A stretch of 64,000 nucleotides of DNA from JBGSYJ01 sp041748075 (GTDB lineage Bacteria > Acidobacteriota > Thermoanaerobaculia > Gp7-AA8), in the NCBI GenBank assembly GCA_041748075.1, contig JBGTDX010000118.1:1-64000 (forward strand), written 5' to 3'. This document shows positions 49,742 to 58,546 of the stretch, in pieces (positions within the stretch are counted from its first letter, which is position 1; the number at the start of each line of letters is the position of its first letter). The notes beneath the pieces are model-generated. The model was not told the origin of the DNA. It worked only from the letters and a program-made list of their open reading frames with translations, and searched no databases. A program made the translations under genes and the position numbers.

Positions 49742-50472
49742 CGCGAAGACCACGGCAGCGGTTGCGAATTAATGATCGCTCGCGGATTCGATTCGAAAAT
49801 CCCCACCGCCGTTTCCTCGCCCCACTGCTCGGTCACCATCCTGCGCGCCTCGGTGAGCACCGGAGGTCTTCGTTCCAGCGAATGCGCGTCGGATGCGATC
49901 ACATCGACCAGCCCGAGGCGGAAGAATTCCAGCGATGCAATGAGCGCCGGCCTGCCGAAGTGCCCGAGCAGACTCCCCGCCGTAATCTGAACCACCCCGC
50001 CTTTTTCGACCAGAGAACGAAGTCGCGCGGGATTGCGGGCCAGGTCCAGGTTTCGCTCGGGGTGTGCAATCACAGGCTCTATACCGAGCAACGACAGCTC
50101 GAAGAATACTGCCTCGGCATTCGGAGGAACCCAGCCGGCAGGAAATTCAATCAGTAGATATCGAGAACGGTTCAGGCCTGTCAGTGGCCCGGCAGCTCCG
50201 CGTTCGAGGAGCTCGATCACATCAGCCGAGTAAAAGAACTCACATCCCGGCAGCACAGCCGGGTGTCCCCCCAGCTTTGCATTGAGCTTCAGAACCAGCT
50301 CGTCCCGGACGGCGACGTCATCGTTCAGCCAGCGGTCCCGCAGCACATGGGGCGTGGCAACGATGGTCGCCGTTCCTTCATCCGCAGCCGCTCGGCAGAG
50401 TGCTACCGCTTCGTCCCAGTCCGCCGGTCCGTCATCCAGCCCGGGCAGGCAATGGAAGTGGAGATCGATCAT
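49738..50472 (-). CDS. PHP-family protein-tyrosine phosphatase (CpsB/YwqE type)
   Basis: 244 residues. The metal site begins M-I-D-L-H-F-H-C-L-P-G-L-D-D-G-P (H-x-H plus D-D-G-P-x-D), continues with T-P-H-V-L-R, H-P-E-R-N and ends with S-D-A-H-S-L-E-R-R, the full PHP set for CpsB. Dephosphorylates the cognate bacterial tyrosine kinase, here the adjacent Wzc-like protein, and so sets polysaccharide chain length. The 88-nt gap to the kinase is filled by a heptamer repeat. Confidence 0.92.
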   Translation of the reverse strand: MIDLHFHCLPGLDDGPADWDEAVALCRAAADEGTATIVATPHVLRDRWLNDDVAVRDELVLKLNAKLGGHPAVLPGCEFFYSADVIELLERGAAGPLTGLNRSRYLLIEFPAGWVPPNAEAVFFELSLLGIEPVIAHPERNLDLARNPARLRSLVEKGGVVQITAGSLLGHFGRPALIASLEFFRLGLVDVIASDAHSLERRPPVLTEARRMVTEQWGEETAVGIFESNPRAIINSQPLPWSSR

Positions 50473-50487
50473 GCGGAAGCGAGGATC

Positions 50488-50563
50488 AAAGATGAAGGAT
50501 GAAGGATGAAAAAACCGCCCAGCCGTATGGAGACAGGGCGTGCTTCATCGCTCATCTTCGTCA
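50488..50563. repeat. Heptamer-armed inverted repeat, TGAAGGA/TGAGCGA family
   Basis: The left arm (50488-50520) has AAGATGAAGGATGAAGGATG and ends in CCGCCC; the loop is about 15 nt; the right arm (50535-50563) is GGGCG followed by TTCATCG/CTCATCT/TCGTCA. On the - strand the kinase stop TGA is the first bases of the array. Same heptamer family as the element at 36256-36360. Confidence 0.9.
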
Positions 50564-52738
50564 TGCGATTCCCGACTCGGGACTCGAGGAGGTCGCCCCC
50601 TGCTCGCTGTAGTAGTGGTAATACCTGCCCCCGTAAGCAGTCGGATCGTCTTCGAGGTTGTTGATCAGGACGCCGAGAATGCGGACGTTGCTTCGGAGCA
50701 TCTTGTCGCGAACCCTGGCAACGTGCTCGCGCGGCGTATCTCCACCCTTGACGCAGAGAACAGCACCATCTGCGCGATACCCGAGGAGAATCGCATCGGA
50801 GACCATGGAGATCGGTGGCGTGTCGATCACGACAAAGTCGTAATTCGAGGCAGAGCTCTTCAAGAGATCCGCCATCGCATCGGAGGCGAGCAGCCCGGAG
50901 GGGTTCGGCGAGAGCGGTCCTGCCGGAATGACAGACAACCCCGGGAACGACGTCTTCACAGTGATATCAGCGGGCCTGGCGTTCTCGGCGAGGATCGTTA
51001 CGAGGCCGGCGCGGTTCGAGATCCGGAGCACCTCGTGGGTGCGCGGCTTGTGAAGGTCCGCATCGATGAGCAGAACGTTCTTGCCGAGCTGACCGAGAAC
51101 GATTGAGAGATTGAGCGCGGTGGACGTCTTGCCTTCGGCCGGAACGCTCGATGTGATCACGATCGACTTCACCCCTCCGGCACGTGAGAGCAGAAGAGCG
51201 GTCCGGAATGCGCGATAGGCCTCGGCAGCCGTGGTCCGTGGGTGCTCGTGAGGAAGCAGCTCAACGGATTGCTTCGCTGCCTTCTCGCCGTCGTCCTGGA
51301 ACTGTTTCCTCCGTTTTTTCAGTACGTAGGGATAGCTGTACCGGCGATGTGACGGTGCCCCGACGGCCGGAATCACGCCGAGTGCGGGCAGCTGCAGATA
51401 CTGCTCGACCTGCTCGGGCGAGCGGAGGCTGCGGTCGAGGTATTCCCGAAGGAACGCGAGTCCGAGACCGATTGCAGCACCGAACAGCAGCGCATTGAGT
51501 GCGTTGCGGCTGTAGGAGGGCCGAAAGCGGGCTCCCGGAGGAAGCGCGTCGTCGACGACTCGAACATTCGATACACCCTGCCCCCGCAGGCGCGAAGTCA
51601 CTTCCGTTTCGGCCTGCTGCTCGAGCAGATTGTCATGCAGCGCTCTCTTGGTTTTTACCTCGACGGCCAGAGTGTTGTACTGCACGGCGTCGCTGTTGAG
51701 CGCCATCGCCTCGCCCTTCTGGCCCTGCATCACGGCGCGGAGGCTGTCCTCGCGCCGCCGGGCGGTGAGATACTCGCTCCGGGCCACTTCTCTGGCACGA
51801 GCGGCGGTTTCCCGGGTGAATGTCCGCAAATGCTGGCTTCCCTTGTCGATCTGCGCCTTGAGCTGCTGCATCGCAGGCCACTCCGGCTTATAGAGGTTCA
51901 GCTTCTCGGCATACTCCCGCTCGAGGCGAGCCTGCTCGGTACGAAGCTGCGCGGTCTCTCCGTCGGAGAGCGTGTCGGCAATCGCATCCGGAGAGGCGTT
52001 CTGGAGCTCCCTGAAACGGGCCTCCCTCGCGACACGGTCCGCCACCGCCGCCGAATAATCGGAGTTCAGCGATTCGAGGTTCTGAAGTGTGACGTTCGTC
52101 TGCGGATTGTCGGAGATGATGCCCTTCTCCCGCCCGTACGCCTGAAGCTCCAGTTCCTTCGCATCGATCTCGTTCTTCAGCTGCGCGATCTGCGTTGCGA
52201 TGAACGACGAGGTCTGGTCGACCGCCTGCAACTTCGATTCGATGTTCCACTGAATATATTCGTCTGCCGTCAGGTTCGCGATCTGCGCGGCCTGCTCGGG
52301 CGAGTCCCCGACGTACGACAACTCGATCAGACTGGTCCCGCGGATCGGATTCGCCTCCAGATTTGCCTGAATCTCAGCGGCCGAAACTTCGCTGGCTGCC
52401 TCAGGCTCCAATCGTGACAGCACCCGTTCCGCGACCCCGCGGCTCTTCATCAGACGAGTCTGCGTCGGAAGAAATTCGGGATCCAGCGCGCTGAATGGAC
52501 GCTGCGTGCCGATCTCGAGCAGACTGGCCGTGTCCCTTTCGACATTCAGCACGGCTGTCGCACGGTAGCTTCGCTCCGAGAGGACCGAAATGAGGAGACC
52601 CACCAGGAGCGCGATACCGATGGAGACCAGGATCAGCCTCTGGTGCTTGAGAATTACAGCCCAATAGTGCGCCAGATGGACATCCTGCTGCGGCTCATCG
52701 GCACGGAATTCGTAGGGGGCTTCGTTCTGATTCGACAT
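50561..52738 (-). CDS. Polysaccharide co-polymerase with cytoplasmic tyrosine kinase (Wzc-like BY-kinase)
   Basis: 725 residues. Wzz domain with helices at about 32-52 (R-L-I-L-V-S-I-G-I-A-L-L-V-G-L) and about 420-437, flanking a long periplasmic coiled coil (about 180-390). The kinase domain (about 500-725) has Walker A V-P-A-E-G-K-T-S-T, Walker A' L-L-I-D-A-D-L-H-K-P and Walker B V-V-I-D-T-P-P. The C-terminus has a tyrosine cluster (Y-G-G-R-Y-Y-H-Y-Y), the autophosphorylation site of these kinases. Controls chain length and export together with the Wza-like protein and the PHP phosphatase. Confidence 0.93.
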   Translation of the reverse strand: MSNQNEAPYEFRADEPQQDVHLAHYWAVILKHQRLILVSIGIALLVGLLISVLSERSYRATAVLNVERDTASLLEIGTQRPFSALDPEFLPTQTRLMKSRGVAERVLSRLEPEAASEVSAAEIQANLEANPIRGTSLIELSYVGDSPEQAAQIANLTADEYIQWNIESKLQAVDQTSSFIATQIAQLKNEIDAKELELQAYGREKGIISDNPQTNVTLQNLESLNSDYSAAVADRVAREARFRELQNASPDAIADTLSDGETAQLRTEQARLEREYAEKLNLYKPEWPAMQQLKAQIDKGSQHLRTFTRETAARAREVARSEYLTARRREDSLRAVMQGQKGEAMALNSDAVQYNTLAVEVKTKRALHDNLLEQQAETEVTSRLRGQGVSNVRVVDDALPPGARFRPSYSRNALNALLFGAAIGLGLAFLREYLDRSLRSPEQVEQYLQLPALGVIPAVGAPSHRRYSYPYVLKKRRKQFQDDGEKAAKQSVELLPHEHPRTTAAEAYRAFRTALLLSRAGGVKSIVITSSVPAEGKTSTALNLSIVLGQLGKNVLLIDADLHKPRTHEVLRISNRAGLVTILAENARPADITVKTSFPGLSVIPAGPLSPNPSGLLASDAMADLLKSSASNYDFVVIDTPPISMVSDAILLGYRADGAVLCVKGGDTPREHVARVRDKMLRSNVRILGVLINNLEDDPTAYGGRYYHYYSEQGATSSSPESGIA

Positions 52739-52774
52739 GTGCGTGATCGGCCGGGAAGCGGCCGGAACTCCGTG

Positions 52775-53614
52775 TTAGAAAAATGACAGTAGCACGACCA
52801 GAACGTCATCGGCCATAAGCTGCAGATCCGGATCCTTTCCGGATACGATCCTCTTGAAATTCACCTCGGTCTCCGTATCCTGCCCGCTGGCGTCCCTCCG
52901 CTTGATCACGATGCGGTTCGAAGCGCGATCACCCATCCCGCCGGCCTTTGCAATCGCGGAAAGCACCGTCACGCGATCATCGAGATCGAACTCCAGAGCT
53001 CCCGGCTGCAGCACCTCACCCAGAGTGTAGATCTTGATAAACGACTTCGCAGGGATGTTGATGACGTCGGATGGGTAAATCGGAATATCCCACACCGGTG
53101 ACGACACTTTGAAAAGCTCGTCGGCATCGACCTCGATCACGTTCGCGCCGTTGGGCTCTCCCCTTCGGAGTATGAAGATCGTCTTTCCGGCCCGCTCGGT
53201 CATGCCCCCTGCAGCCGAAACTGCCTGCAGCAGCGTCCAGTTCCCCGACACATTGAGCGTTCCAGGCCGGTGCACCGCGCCGACGACTGAAATCGGCCGA
53301 TTCGAATATTCTTTGATGATCACCGAGGCATTTGCCCGGTTCACGTACCGAGCGCGAAGAAGCTCTTCAATCCTTCTCGCAACCTCTCCCGCCGTCAGCC
53401 CGGTCACCTGCAGATCGCCGATGAGTGGGAGCGCAATGACCCCCGAATCCGACACGCGACGCTCCAGATTGAAATCGGGAAGCTCCATGACTCGGATTTC
53501 CAGCAGATCTTTGGGGCCGAGCCTGTATTCTCCCGCCGGGTCCTGGGCGGCCGCGGACAGCGACACGAACGCCATGACGACCAGCAACGCAGCTGCTGAA
53601 TATGCTTTACTCAA
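52775..53614 (-). CDS. Polysaccharide export outer-membrane protein (Wza-like)
   Basis: 279 residues from a TTG start that overlaps the stop of the barrel gene (TTTTTGAG), with AGGAGA just upstream. Signal peptide (about 1-23, A-L-L-V-V-M-A-F-V-S-L), then the Poly_export domain (Y-R-L-G-P-K-D-L-L-E-I-R-V, V-S-D-S-G-V-I-A-L-P-L-I-G-D-L-Q-V) and two SLBB domains (I-S-V-V-G-A-V-H-R-P-G; I-Y-T-L-G-E-V-L-Q-P-G). No lipobox Cys and no obvious C-terminal barrel helix, so it may need a partner to cross the outer membrane: the adjacent barrel. Confidence 0.92.
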   Translation of the reverse strand: MSKAYSAAALLVVMAFVSLSAAAQDPAGEYRLGPKDLLEIRVMELPDFNLERRVSDSGVIALPLIGDLQVTGLTAGEVARRIEELLRARYVNRANASVIIKEYSNRPISVVGAVHRPGTLNVSGNWTLLQAVSAAGGMTERAGKTIFILRRGEPNGANVIEVDADELFKVSSPVWDIPIYPSDVINIPAKSFIKIYTLGEVLQPGALEFDLDDRVTVLSAIAKAGGMGDRASNRIVIKRRDASGQDTETEVNFKRIVSGKDPDLQLMADDVLVVLLSFF

Positions 53615-54870
53615 AAACGATCTCCTCTGAACGTGATACCGGACGTCACGCGAAAAACCGACCGGTCGAAGCCTTCTATGTTTGAGTTGAAGTCCGTATC
53701 CGAAACCTGGATGGTGAGCTCGGCGGAGCGGAACAGAAGCAATGAGAGCGAGCCACCCACGGTTCTCACGCGGTCGAAACGCCCTGCAGACTCCGGTCCT
53801 CCAGTCGAAACCCCTGCCGGATAGTCGTTGTTCCCGGCCTCCACGAAGGCCCGAACCCGGGTTCTCCTTCCCATCCGGACCGCGCTGGCCACTCCATTCC
53901 GGGTCTCGACGAAGAATGGTGTGTCGGCGAACAAGCCATAAGAGATGTTTCTCCTGCCGAAGGCTTCGGCATCGATTCGTCTCGCGAAATTCCTCGAAGC
54001 AAAGTACGAGCCTGTCAGCGCGGAGTAGTCGACGGGACTCGCGATCAGCTCGATACTCCGATAGCCGCCTGAAACGTTCAGGAAATAGAGCGGCCGGGAG
54101 ATCCGGATTCCGGCGAGGAACGCGACGCCTTCGTTGTCGAGCTCCCGCTCTTCTCGATCAAAGCGCGTCCGGGTCCACTCCGAAGCGACCGATACATCGA
54201 CCGAGTTCGACCAGGCGTACCTCGCGCCCACTCTCCATCCCGCGTCCGCGCGATCGAGCAGTTCGACTTCCGGAAACGAATCCGGATCTTTCACACGCAA
54301 CGAATTCTCATGATCGCGCGCCTCTGCCTCCGCGAAGAACGATGTCCGGGGAAGCATGTGAAGCTCGGTGCGTCCGAGCACGCTCGATATGTTGCGCACC
54401 ACCGGAAGATCGAGCTCGCTGTTCACCGAACCGACCGTCTCCGAGATCCGTCCGGACACTTCCGCCGACATCCGGTTGAACAGGCCCAGAACCGAGGCGC
54501 CGGCATCCCAGCCGAGGTTGCGCTGAAGCGTCTGTTCTTCGTACCAGGCGTATTCGGCGACACCGTCTCCGCGAATGAAGACTTTGCGTCCGGCCGGAAC
54601 GATCGCCCGCGCACCTGCGGCGACGGTTGCCGTCCAGTCGCCGGTCTCCTCACCGTCGAACGATGAAAAGACGTTGCTGTCGTAACCGAGACTTCGTAGG
54701 GCGAAAAGCGGCTGTACCCGAACTGATCCCAGCCGGATGCGGCTTTGCTCGAGCTGGCTCTCCAGCAGCTCCCTTTCGGAAATGATCCGTTGCTGCGGTA
54801 CGGCGTCGGATCCGATCTGAGCGTGTAGCGGAACCACGGGACTGCTCAACCCGGCCACCAGAAGAAGCAC
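53611..54870 (-). CDS. Outer-membrane beta-barrel protein of the polysaccharide locus
   Basis: About 419 residues from GTG at 54870, which begins a short signal peptide (V-L-L-L-V-A-G-L-S-S-P-V-V-P-L-H-A-Q); the real start is uncertain because the frame stays open upstream through the divergent gene. The mature part is a series of amphipathic beta strands with aromatic ends (Y-D-S-N-V-F-S-S, A-E-Y-A-W-Y-E-E, V-G-A-R-Y-A-W, F-R-G-D-R-F C-terminus ending in Phe). Resembles the barrel proteins (BBP2/TIGR03016 type) of XrtA-linked polysaccharide loci. Probably the outer-membrane exit or secretin-like partner for export. Confidence 0.75.
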   Translation of the reverse strand: MLLLVAGLSSPVVPLHAQIGSDAVPQQRIISERELLESQLEQSRIRLGSVRVQPLFALRSLGYDSNVFSSFDGEETGDWTATVAAGARAIVPAGRKVFIRGDGVAEYAWYEEQTLQRNLGWDAGASVLGLFNRMSAEVSGRISETVGSVNSELDLPVVRNISSVLGRTELHMLPRTSFFAEAEARDHENSLRVKDPDSFPEVELLDRADAGWRVGARYAWSNSVDVSVASEWTRTRFDREERELDNEGVAFLAGIRISRPLYFLNVSGGYRSIELIASPVDYSALTGSYFASRNFARRIDAEAFGRRNISYGLFADTPFFVETRNGVASAVRMGRRTRVRAFVEAGNNDYPAGVSTGGPESAGRFDRVRTVGGSLSLLLFRSAELTIQVSDTDFNSNIEGFDRSVFRVTSGITFRGDRF

Positions 54871-54960
54871 GGCGAGTCGTATGATGTCCGGGCTTCCGGC
54901 AGGGTCGCACGAGTTTCCGCGGGTGTCGGATATCGGCGACAGGGCCCGGACGATCAAGCG

Positions 54961-56304
54961 ATGCAGAGCGAACCGGCCGAGATCCAGAGCGAACGCGACA
55001 GAAGATCGCACTCCAGGCATCCGTCTGCGCTCATCGAGCGTGGCGCCTTCGGAGTGCTGGTCGCCTTCATTTTTCTGGCCTGCATCCCTCATGGTCTGGT
55101 CGCGCCCGCGGGACGCTTCGGTCTGCAGTGGTTTTCCTTCGGGCTCGCCGTCATCGTTGCATTGACCGCGAGAAATCGGGTGAGCGGGCCTGCACGGCGG
55201 CTCATCGGCTGCCTGGCTCTTCTCGCGGGTATAGGATTCGTGCAAATTCTGCCCCTCCCCCTGAGTGTCGTCGAGGCGGTTTCCCCCGCGAGCGCTCGTA
55301 TGTACCACGAATCCTCCACCGTGTTGAAGAGTTCCGGTAGGAATCCGGTCGATCCTCGCATCTCGATCGCACCGCGCCGCACAGCCAGCGCCGCCCTCGA
55401 GCTTCTCGCGTTCGCTGCGCTCGTCTTCGCCGCGGCGAGCCTCACCCGCAACCCGCTCCGGCGGCGCATCCTCGCCCTGGCGGTCCTCCTGGGTGCCATG
55501 CTCCAGGTCCTTCATGTCGTAGTCACAGGTCAATCCGGCAGGGTTCACGGAACATTCGTCGTGAGCAACAACTTTGCCGCCTTTCTCGCCATCGCCTTTG
55601 CGACCGCGGCTGCATATTCGCTCGGTGAGCGGCGCCGCAGCCTTCGACTGACCGCCTTTTTTGTCGTCTCACTGCTGATCGTCGGCATGACGCTCGTCCG
55701 GACAGGTTCGACCGGCGGTCTTGCTGCAGCGATCTACGGCACGGCGCTGCTGTTCCTGCTCGAGCGGGCTGGCGGAAGGATGCACCATGGAGTCCGGATG
55801 CTGGTGACCCTCGCGGGCCCCGTGGCAGGCGTTGCGATCACCCTTGCCTTCGCCGCGAAGGGAACCGCCCTCCTCGCGGCGTTGGCTCCGAGTCCCCTGG
55901 CGCGGGAAACGATGCGCGTTTCCATGTGGTCGGGTGCCCTGGATATCTGGCGCCAGTTTCCCGTTTTCGGGTCCGGACTCGGCGCGTTCGAGGATGCGTT
56001 CCGCTCGCCATCGATTCTCAGGTCAGTCGCCAATCCCCACAATGAGTTTCTCAACGTGGCCGCAACCGCGGGCTTCGCCGGAGTCGCCGTTGCGCTGGTC
56101 GCGCTGCTCTCGACATGGAGCGCACTCGTCCGGACTGCGTCCGGGAGCCGATCCACCGACAGCCGGTCCATCGCGCTTGCCGCCTTCGGCGCGCTCTGCG
56201 CAATCACGATCCACGGATTCGTCGACTTCCCACTTGCCGTCCCGGCCATCGGCGCCGTGCTGGCCTGCGTAGTGGGAGCCGGGCTCGGAGGAGACGAAGG
56301 CTGA
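54961..56304 (+). CDS. O-antigen ligase family membrane protein
   Basis: 447 residues, about 10-11 membrane helices from about residue 25 (A-F-G-V-L-V-A-F-I-F-L-A). Conserved periplasmic-loop motif F-P-V-F-G-S-G-L-G-A-F-E-D-A-F and, after it, N-P-H-N-E-F-L-N-V-A-A-T-A-G-F-A-G, which is the Wzy_C/WaaL signature. Divergent from the main operon, with only about 90 nt between starts. Either a second polymerase or the ligase that attaches the finished chain. Confidence 0.85.
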   Translation: MQSEPAEIQSERDRRSHSRHPSALIERGAFGVLVAFIFLACIPHGLVAPAGRFGLQWFSFGLAVIVALTARNRVSGPARRLIGCLALLAGIGFVQILPLPLSVVEAVSPASARMYHESSTVLKSSGRNPVDPRISIAPRRTASAALELLAFAALVFAAASLTRNPLRRRILALAVLLGAMLQVLHVVVTGQSGRVHGTFVVSNNFAAFLAIAFATAAAYSLGERRRSLRLTAFFVVSLLIVGMTLVRTGSTGGLAAAIYGTALLFLLERAGGRMHHGVRMLVTLAGPVAGVAITLAFAAKGTALLAALAPSPLARETMRVSMWSGALDIWRQFPVFGSGLGAFEDAFRSPSILRSVANPHNEFLNVAATAGFAGVAVALVALLSTWSALVRTASGSRSTDSRSIALAAFGALCAITIHGFVDFPLAVPAIGAVLACVVGAGLGGDEG

Positions 56305-56410
56305 CTCAGGCGCTCGTTCCGACGTACGACGTACGACGGAAACAGAAACGGGGACACGCTGGACCCGATCCCCGCTGGCATTTCCGCAAACCACCAGCGA
56401 GAATGAACTC

Positions 56411-57784
56411 ATGGAATTCAGACAGTTCTACCTCGGATGTCTTGCCCACGCTTCCTACATGGTTGCTTCCAACGGTCAGGCGGCGGTGATCGATCCGCAG
56501 CGCGATGTCGATCAGTACATCGAGCAGGCAGACGCATGGGGAGCGACGATCCGCTATGTCATCGAGACGCATCTCCATGCCGATTTCGTCAGTGGTCATC
56601 AGGAGCTGGCGCGCCGCACCGGTGCCGAGATCGTCTTCGGTGCCTCAGCAGCAGCGGAGATTCCGCATCGCGCCGTTCACGAGGGTGATGAGCTCCAGAT
56701 CGGCGAGGTGGTTCTGCGCGCCATCGAAACGCCGGGGCACACGCCTGAAGGAATTTCCTGGCTCATCGTCTCGGACACTCCCGGCGTCCCGGACAAGGTC
56801 CTGACCGGCGACACGCTCTTCATCGGAGACGTCGGCCGGCCGGACCTCGCGGGTGGGCGCGGCTACAGTCCCGAAGACATGGCCGGTCTGCTTTACGACT
56901 CGCTCCATAAGAAGCTGCTCACACTTGCCGACGAGGTGGAGGTCTATCCCGCGCACGGCGCCGGATCGGCATGCGGGCGCAATATCTCGAGAGAAACGTC
57001 GTCGACCATCGGAGATCAGCGGCGGATGAACTATGCGCTCCAACCGATGTCACGCGAAGACTTCATCCGGATGATGACGGCGGATCTGCCCGAACCGCCG
57101 AAATACTTTCCAATGGATGTCGAGATCAACCGGAAGGGCGCGGGATCGCTCGAAGCGCTAAGAGCAACACCGCTGAGCGCGGAGGAGATAAAGCGGGGAA
57201 TGGACGAGGGTTGCACCATTCTCGATGTTCGCGACGTGCAAGCCTTCGGCGCAGGGCACATTCCCGGATCGCTCAACATCGGGCTGGGGGGGCAGTACGC
57301 TTCCTGGTCGGGATGTCTTCTCTCACCGCGCGACCGGGTGCTCGTCGTGTGCGAGAGCGCGGATCAGGCTGACGAAGCGGTGACGCGACTGGCCCGCGTC
57401 GGCCTGGAGAACGTCGAAGGCTATCTCGACGGAGGGATCGAACGCTGGGAGGCGGCAGGTTATCCGCTAGCCGGACTCTCACAGATTGATGTCGGCGAAT
57501 TGAAGTCGGACCTCGAGTCTGCCCGCGAGCTGCAGGTCGTCGACGTGCGAGCACGCACTGAGTTCGAGTCCGGCCACGTTCCGCGGGCGATCAACCTTCC
57601 GCTCTCAGAGCTGGATCGGAAGCTGGATACTCTGGATCGCGAGACGCCCCTGGCGGTCATATGCGCGGGCGGATATCGTTCCTCGGCTGCGGCGAGCCTG
57701 CTCGAACGAAGCGGCTTCGCCGATCTGCGCAATGTCGTCGGAGGCACCGCAGCCTGGGTCAGAGCTGGCTTTCCGACCGAGTAG
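56411..57784 (+). CDS. MBL-fold hydrolase with two rhodanese domains
   Basis: 457 residues. N-terminal metallo-beta-lactamase (1-230): T-H-L-H-A-D-F-V-S-G-H (H-x-H-x-D-x5-H), T-P-G-H-T-P-E-G, L-T-G-D-T-L-F-I-G-D-V-G-R-P-D-L and P-A-H-G-A-G-S-A-C-G, as in persulfide dioxygenase/ETHE1-like enzymes. First rhodanese about 255-350 (I-L-D-V-R-D, V-V-C-E-S-A-D), second about 360-455 (V-V-D-V-R, V-I-C-A-G-G-Y-R-S-S: intact active Cys loop). Likely oxidises or transfers sulfane sulfur. The cupredoxin lipoprotein follows. Confidence 0.9.
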   Translation: MEFRQFYLGCLAHASYMVASNGQAAVIDPQRDVDQYIEQADAWGATIRYVIETHLHADFVSGHQELARRTGAEIVFGASAAAEIPHRAVHEGDELQIGEVVLRAIETPGHTPEGISWLIVSDTPGVPDKVLTGDTLFIGDVGRPDLAGGRGYSPEDMAGLLYDSLHKKLLTLADEVEVYPAHGAGSACGRNISRETSSTIGDQRRMNYALQPMSREDFIRMMTADLPEPPKYFPMDVEINRKGAGSLEALRATPLSAEEIKRGMDEGCTILDVRDVQAFGAGHIPGSLNIGLGGQYASWSGCLLSPRDRVLVVCESADQADEAVTRLARVGLENVEGYLDGGIERWEAAGYPLAGLSQIDVGELKSDLESARELQVVDVRARTEFESGHVPRAINLPLSELDRKLDTLDRETPLAVICAGGYRSSAAASLLERSGFADLRNVVGGTAAWVRAGFPTE

Positions 57785-57874
57785 CACCTCTTCCTGAAGG
57801 ACTCCCGTGGCATGGCTCATGAACCGGGATTCCATCTTCGGACTCTGTACGGGTCTGATTTCAGAGGAGGCGAC

Positions 57875-58333
57875 ATGAGAATCTCATCTCTCGTTCCACT
57901 GCTGCTCTGCTGCGCAATACTGACGGCAGCGGCATGCGCCCGGGACGAAACGGCAAGCGTTGACACGACAGCTCCAACAGGCACGGCAACAGGCGCCGGC
58001 GCATGGGACCCGGTGACCACCGGGACGGAAGACGCGGTGGCCCGCGCGCTCGACCCTGGATCGGTGAGTGTGCGACTTGTCGACTATCGCATCGAGATGC
58101 GCAACACGATCCCGGCCGGCGAGACGACCTTCCACATCACAAATACGGGCAAGGAGCGGCACAATTTCGAGATCGAAGGCCAGGGTATCGAGGAGGAACT
58201 GGAGAACGATCTGGCGCCCGGCGAGAGCGGAACCCTCCGCGTGAAGCTCGAGCCCGGCATCTACAGGATTTACTGCCCGGTCGCGAACCATGATGAAGAG
58301 CACGGCATGACCATGCAGCTCACGGTGCAGTAG
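57875..58333 (+). CDS. Cupredoxin-domain lipoprotein
   Basis: 152 residues from ATG at 57875, preceded by AGAGGAGG (57863-57870). Lipobox T-A-A-A-C (Cys about 21). A Thr/Ala-rich linker, then a cupredoxin fold: G-E-T-T-F-H-I-T-N-T-G-K-E-R-H-N-F-E-I-E-G (His ligand) and Y-R-I-Y-C-P-V-A-N-H-D-E-E-H-G-M (Cys, His, and Met candidates) fit a type 1 copper site. Probably a periplasmic electron carrier, placed after the sulfur-handling enzyme; a joint role is inferred only from position. Confidence 0.82.
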   Translation: MRISSLVPLLLCCAILTAAACARDETASVDTTAPTGTATGAGAWDPVTTGTEDAVARALDPGSVSVRLVDYRIEMRNTIPAGETTFHITNTGKERHNFEIEGQGIEEELENDLAPGESGTLRVKLEPGIYRIYCPVANHDEEHGMTMQLTVQ

Positions 58334-58412
58334 GGATCGACGTCTGAGGCGCCGCCTCCATCATGGACGTTGCCACGGAGAATCTCTCCCGGTCGTTGCG
58401 GATCGTGAACGA

Positions 58413-58488
58413 TGGTGGAGCCGATCGGGATCGAACCGACGACCTCCTGAATGCCATTCAGGCGCTCTCCCAATTGAGCTACGGCCCC
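58413..58488 (-). tRNA. tRNA-Ala (anticodon GGC)
   Basis: 76 nt including encoded CCA (complement of 58413-58415). 5' GGGGCCG pairs with CGGCTCC (one G-U), T-loop TTCGATC and anticodon GGC (complement of 58453-58455) reading GCC/GCU. Its own promoter is at 58518-58546. Confidence 0.96.
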
Positions 58489-58517
58489 ACAACAGGTAGG
58501 AAACTTCGAGGGGAGCG

Positions 58518-58546
58518 AAGCTAACACTCCGCCTTGGCAGCGTCAA
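58518..58546 (-). promoter_or_regulatory. Promoter of tRNA-Ala
   Basis: On the - strand TTGACG (complement of 58541-58546), 17 nt, then TAGCTT (complement of 58518-58523), ending 29 nt before the mature 5' end. The rest of the 58489-58891 stretch has no gene; an AT-rich patch at about 58770-58830 may hold the tonB operon promoter, but no box pair is convincing. Confidence 0.55.

Noticed and set aside
54871..55548. Long N-terminal extension of the outer-membrane barrel protein
   Set aside because: It runs antisense through the start of the divergent O-antigen-ligase gene, is highly charged, and the signal peptide begins only at about 54870.
56411..58333. Selenoprotein candidates among redox genes, given selC
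   Set aside because: The active-site Cys codons of the rhodanese and cupredoxin are ordinary Cys; I saw no in-frame TGA with a conserved continuation in this window, but I could not run a SECIS search.
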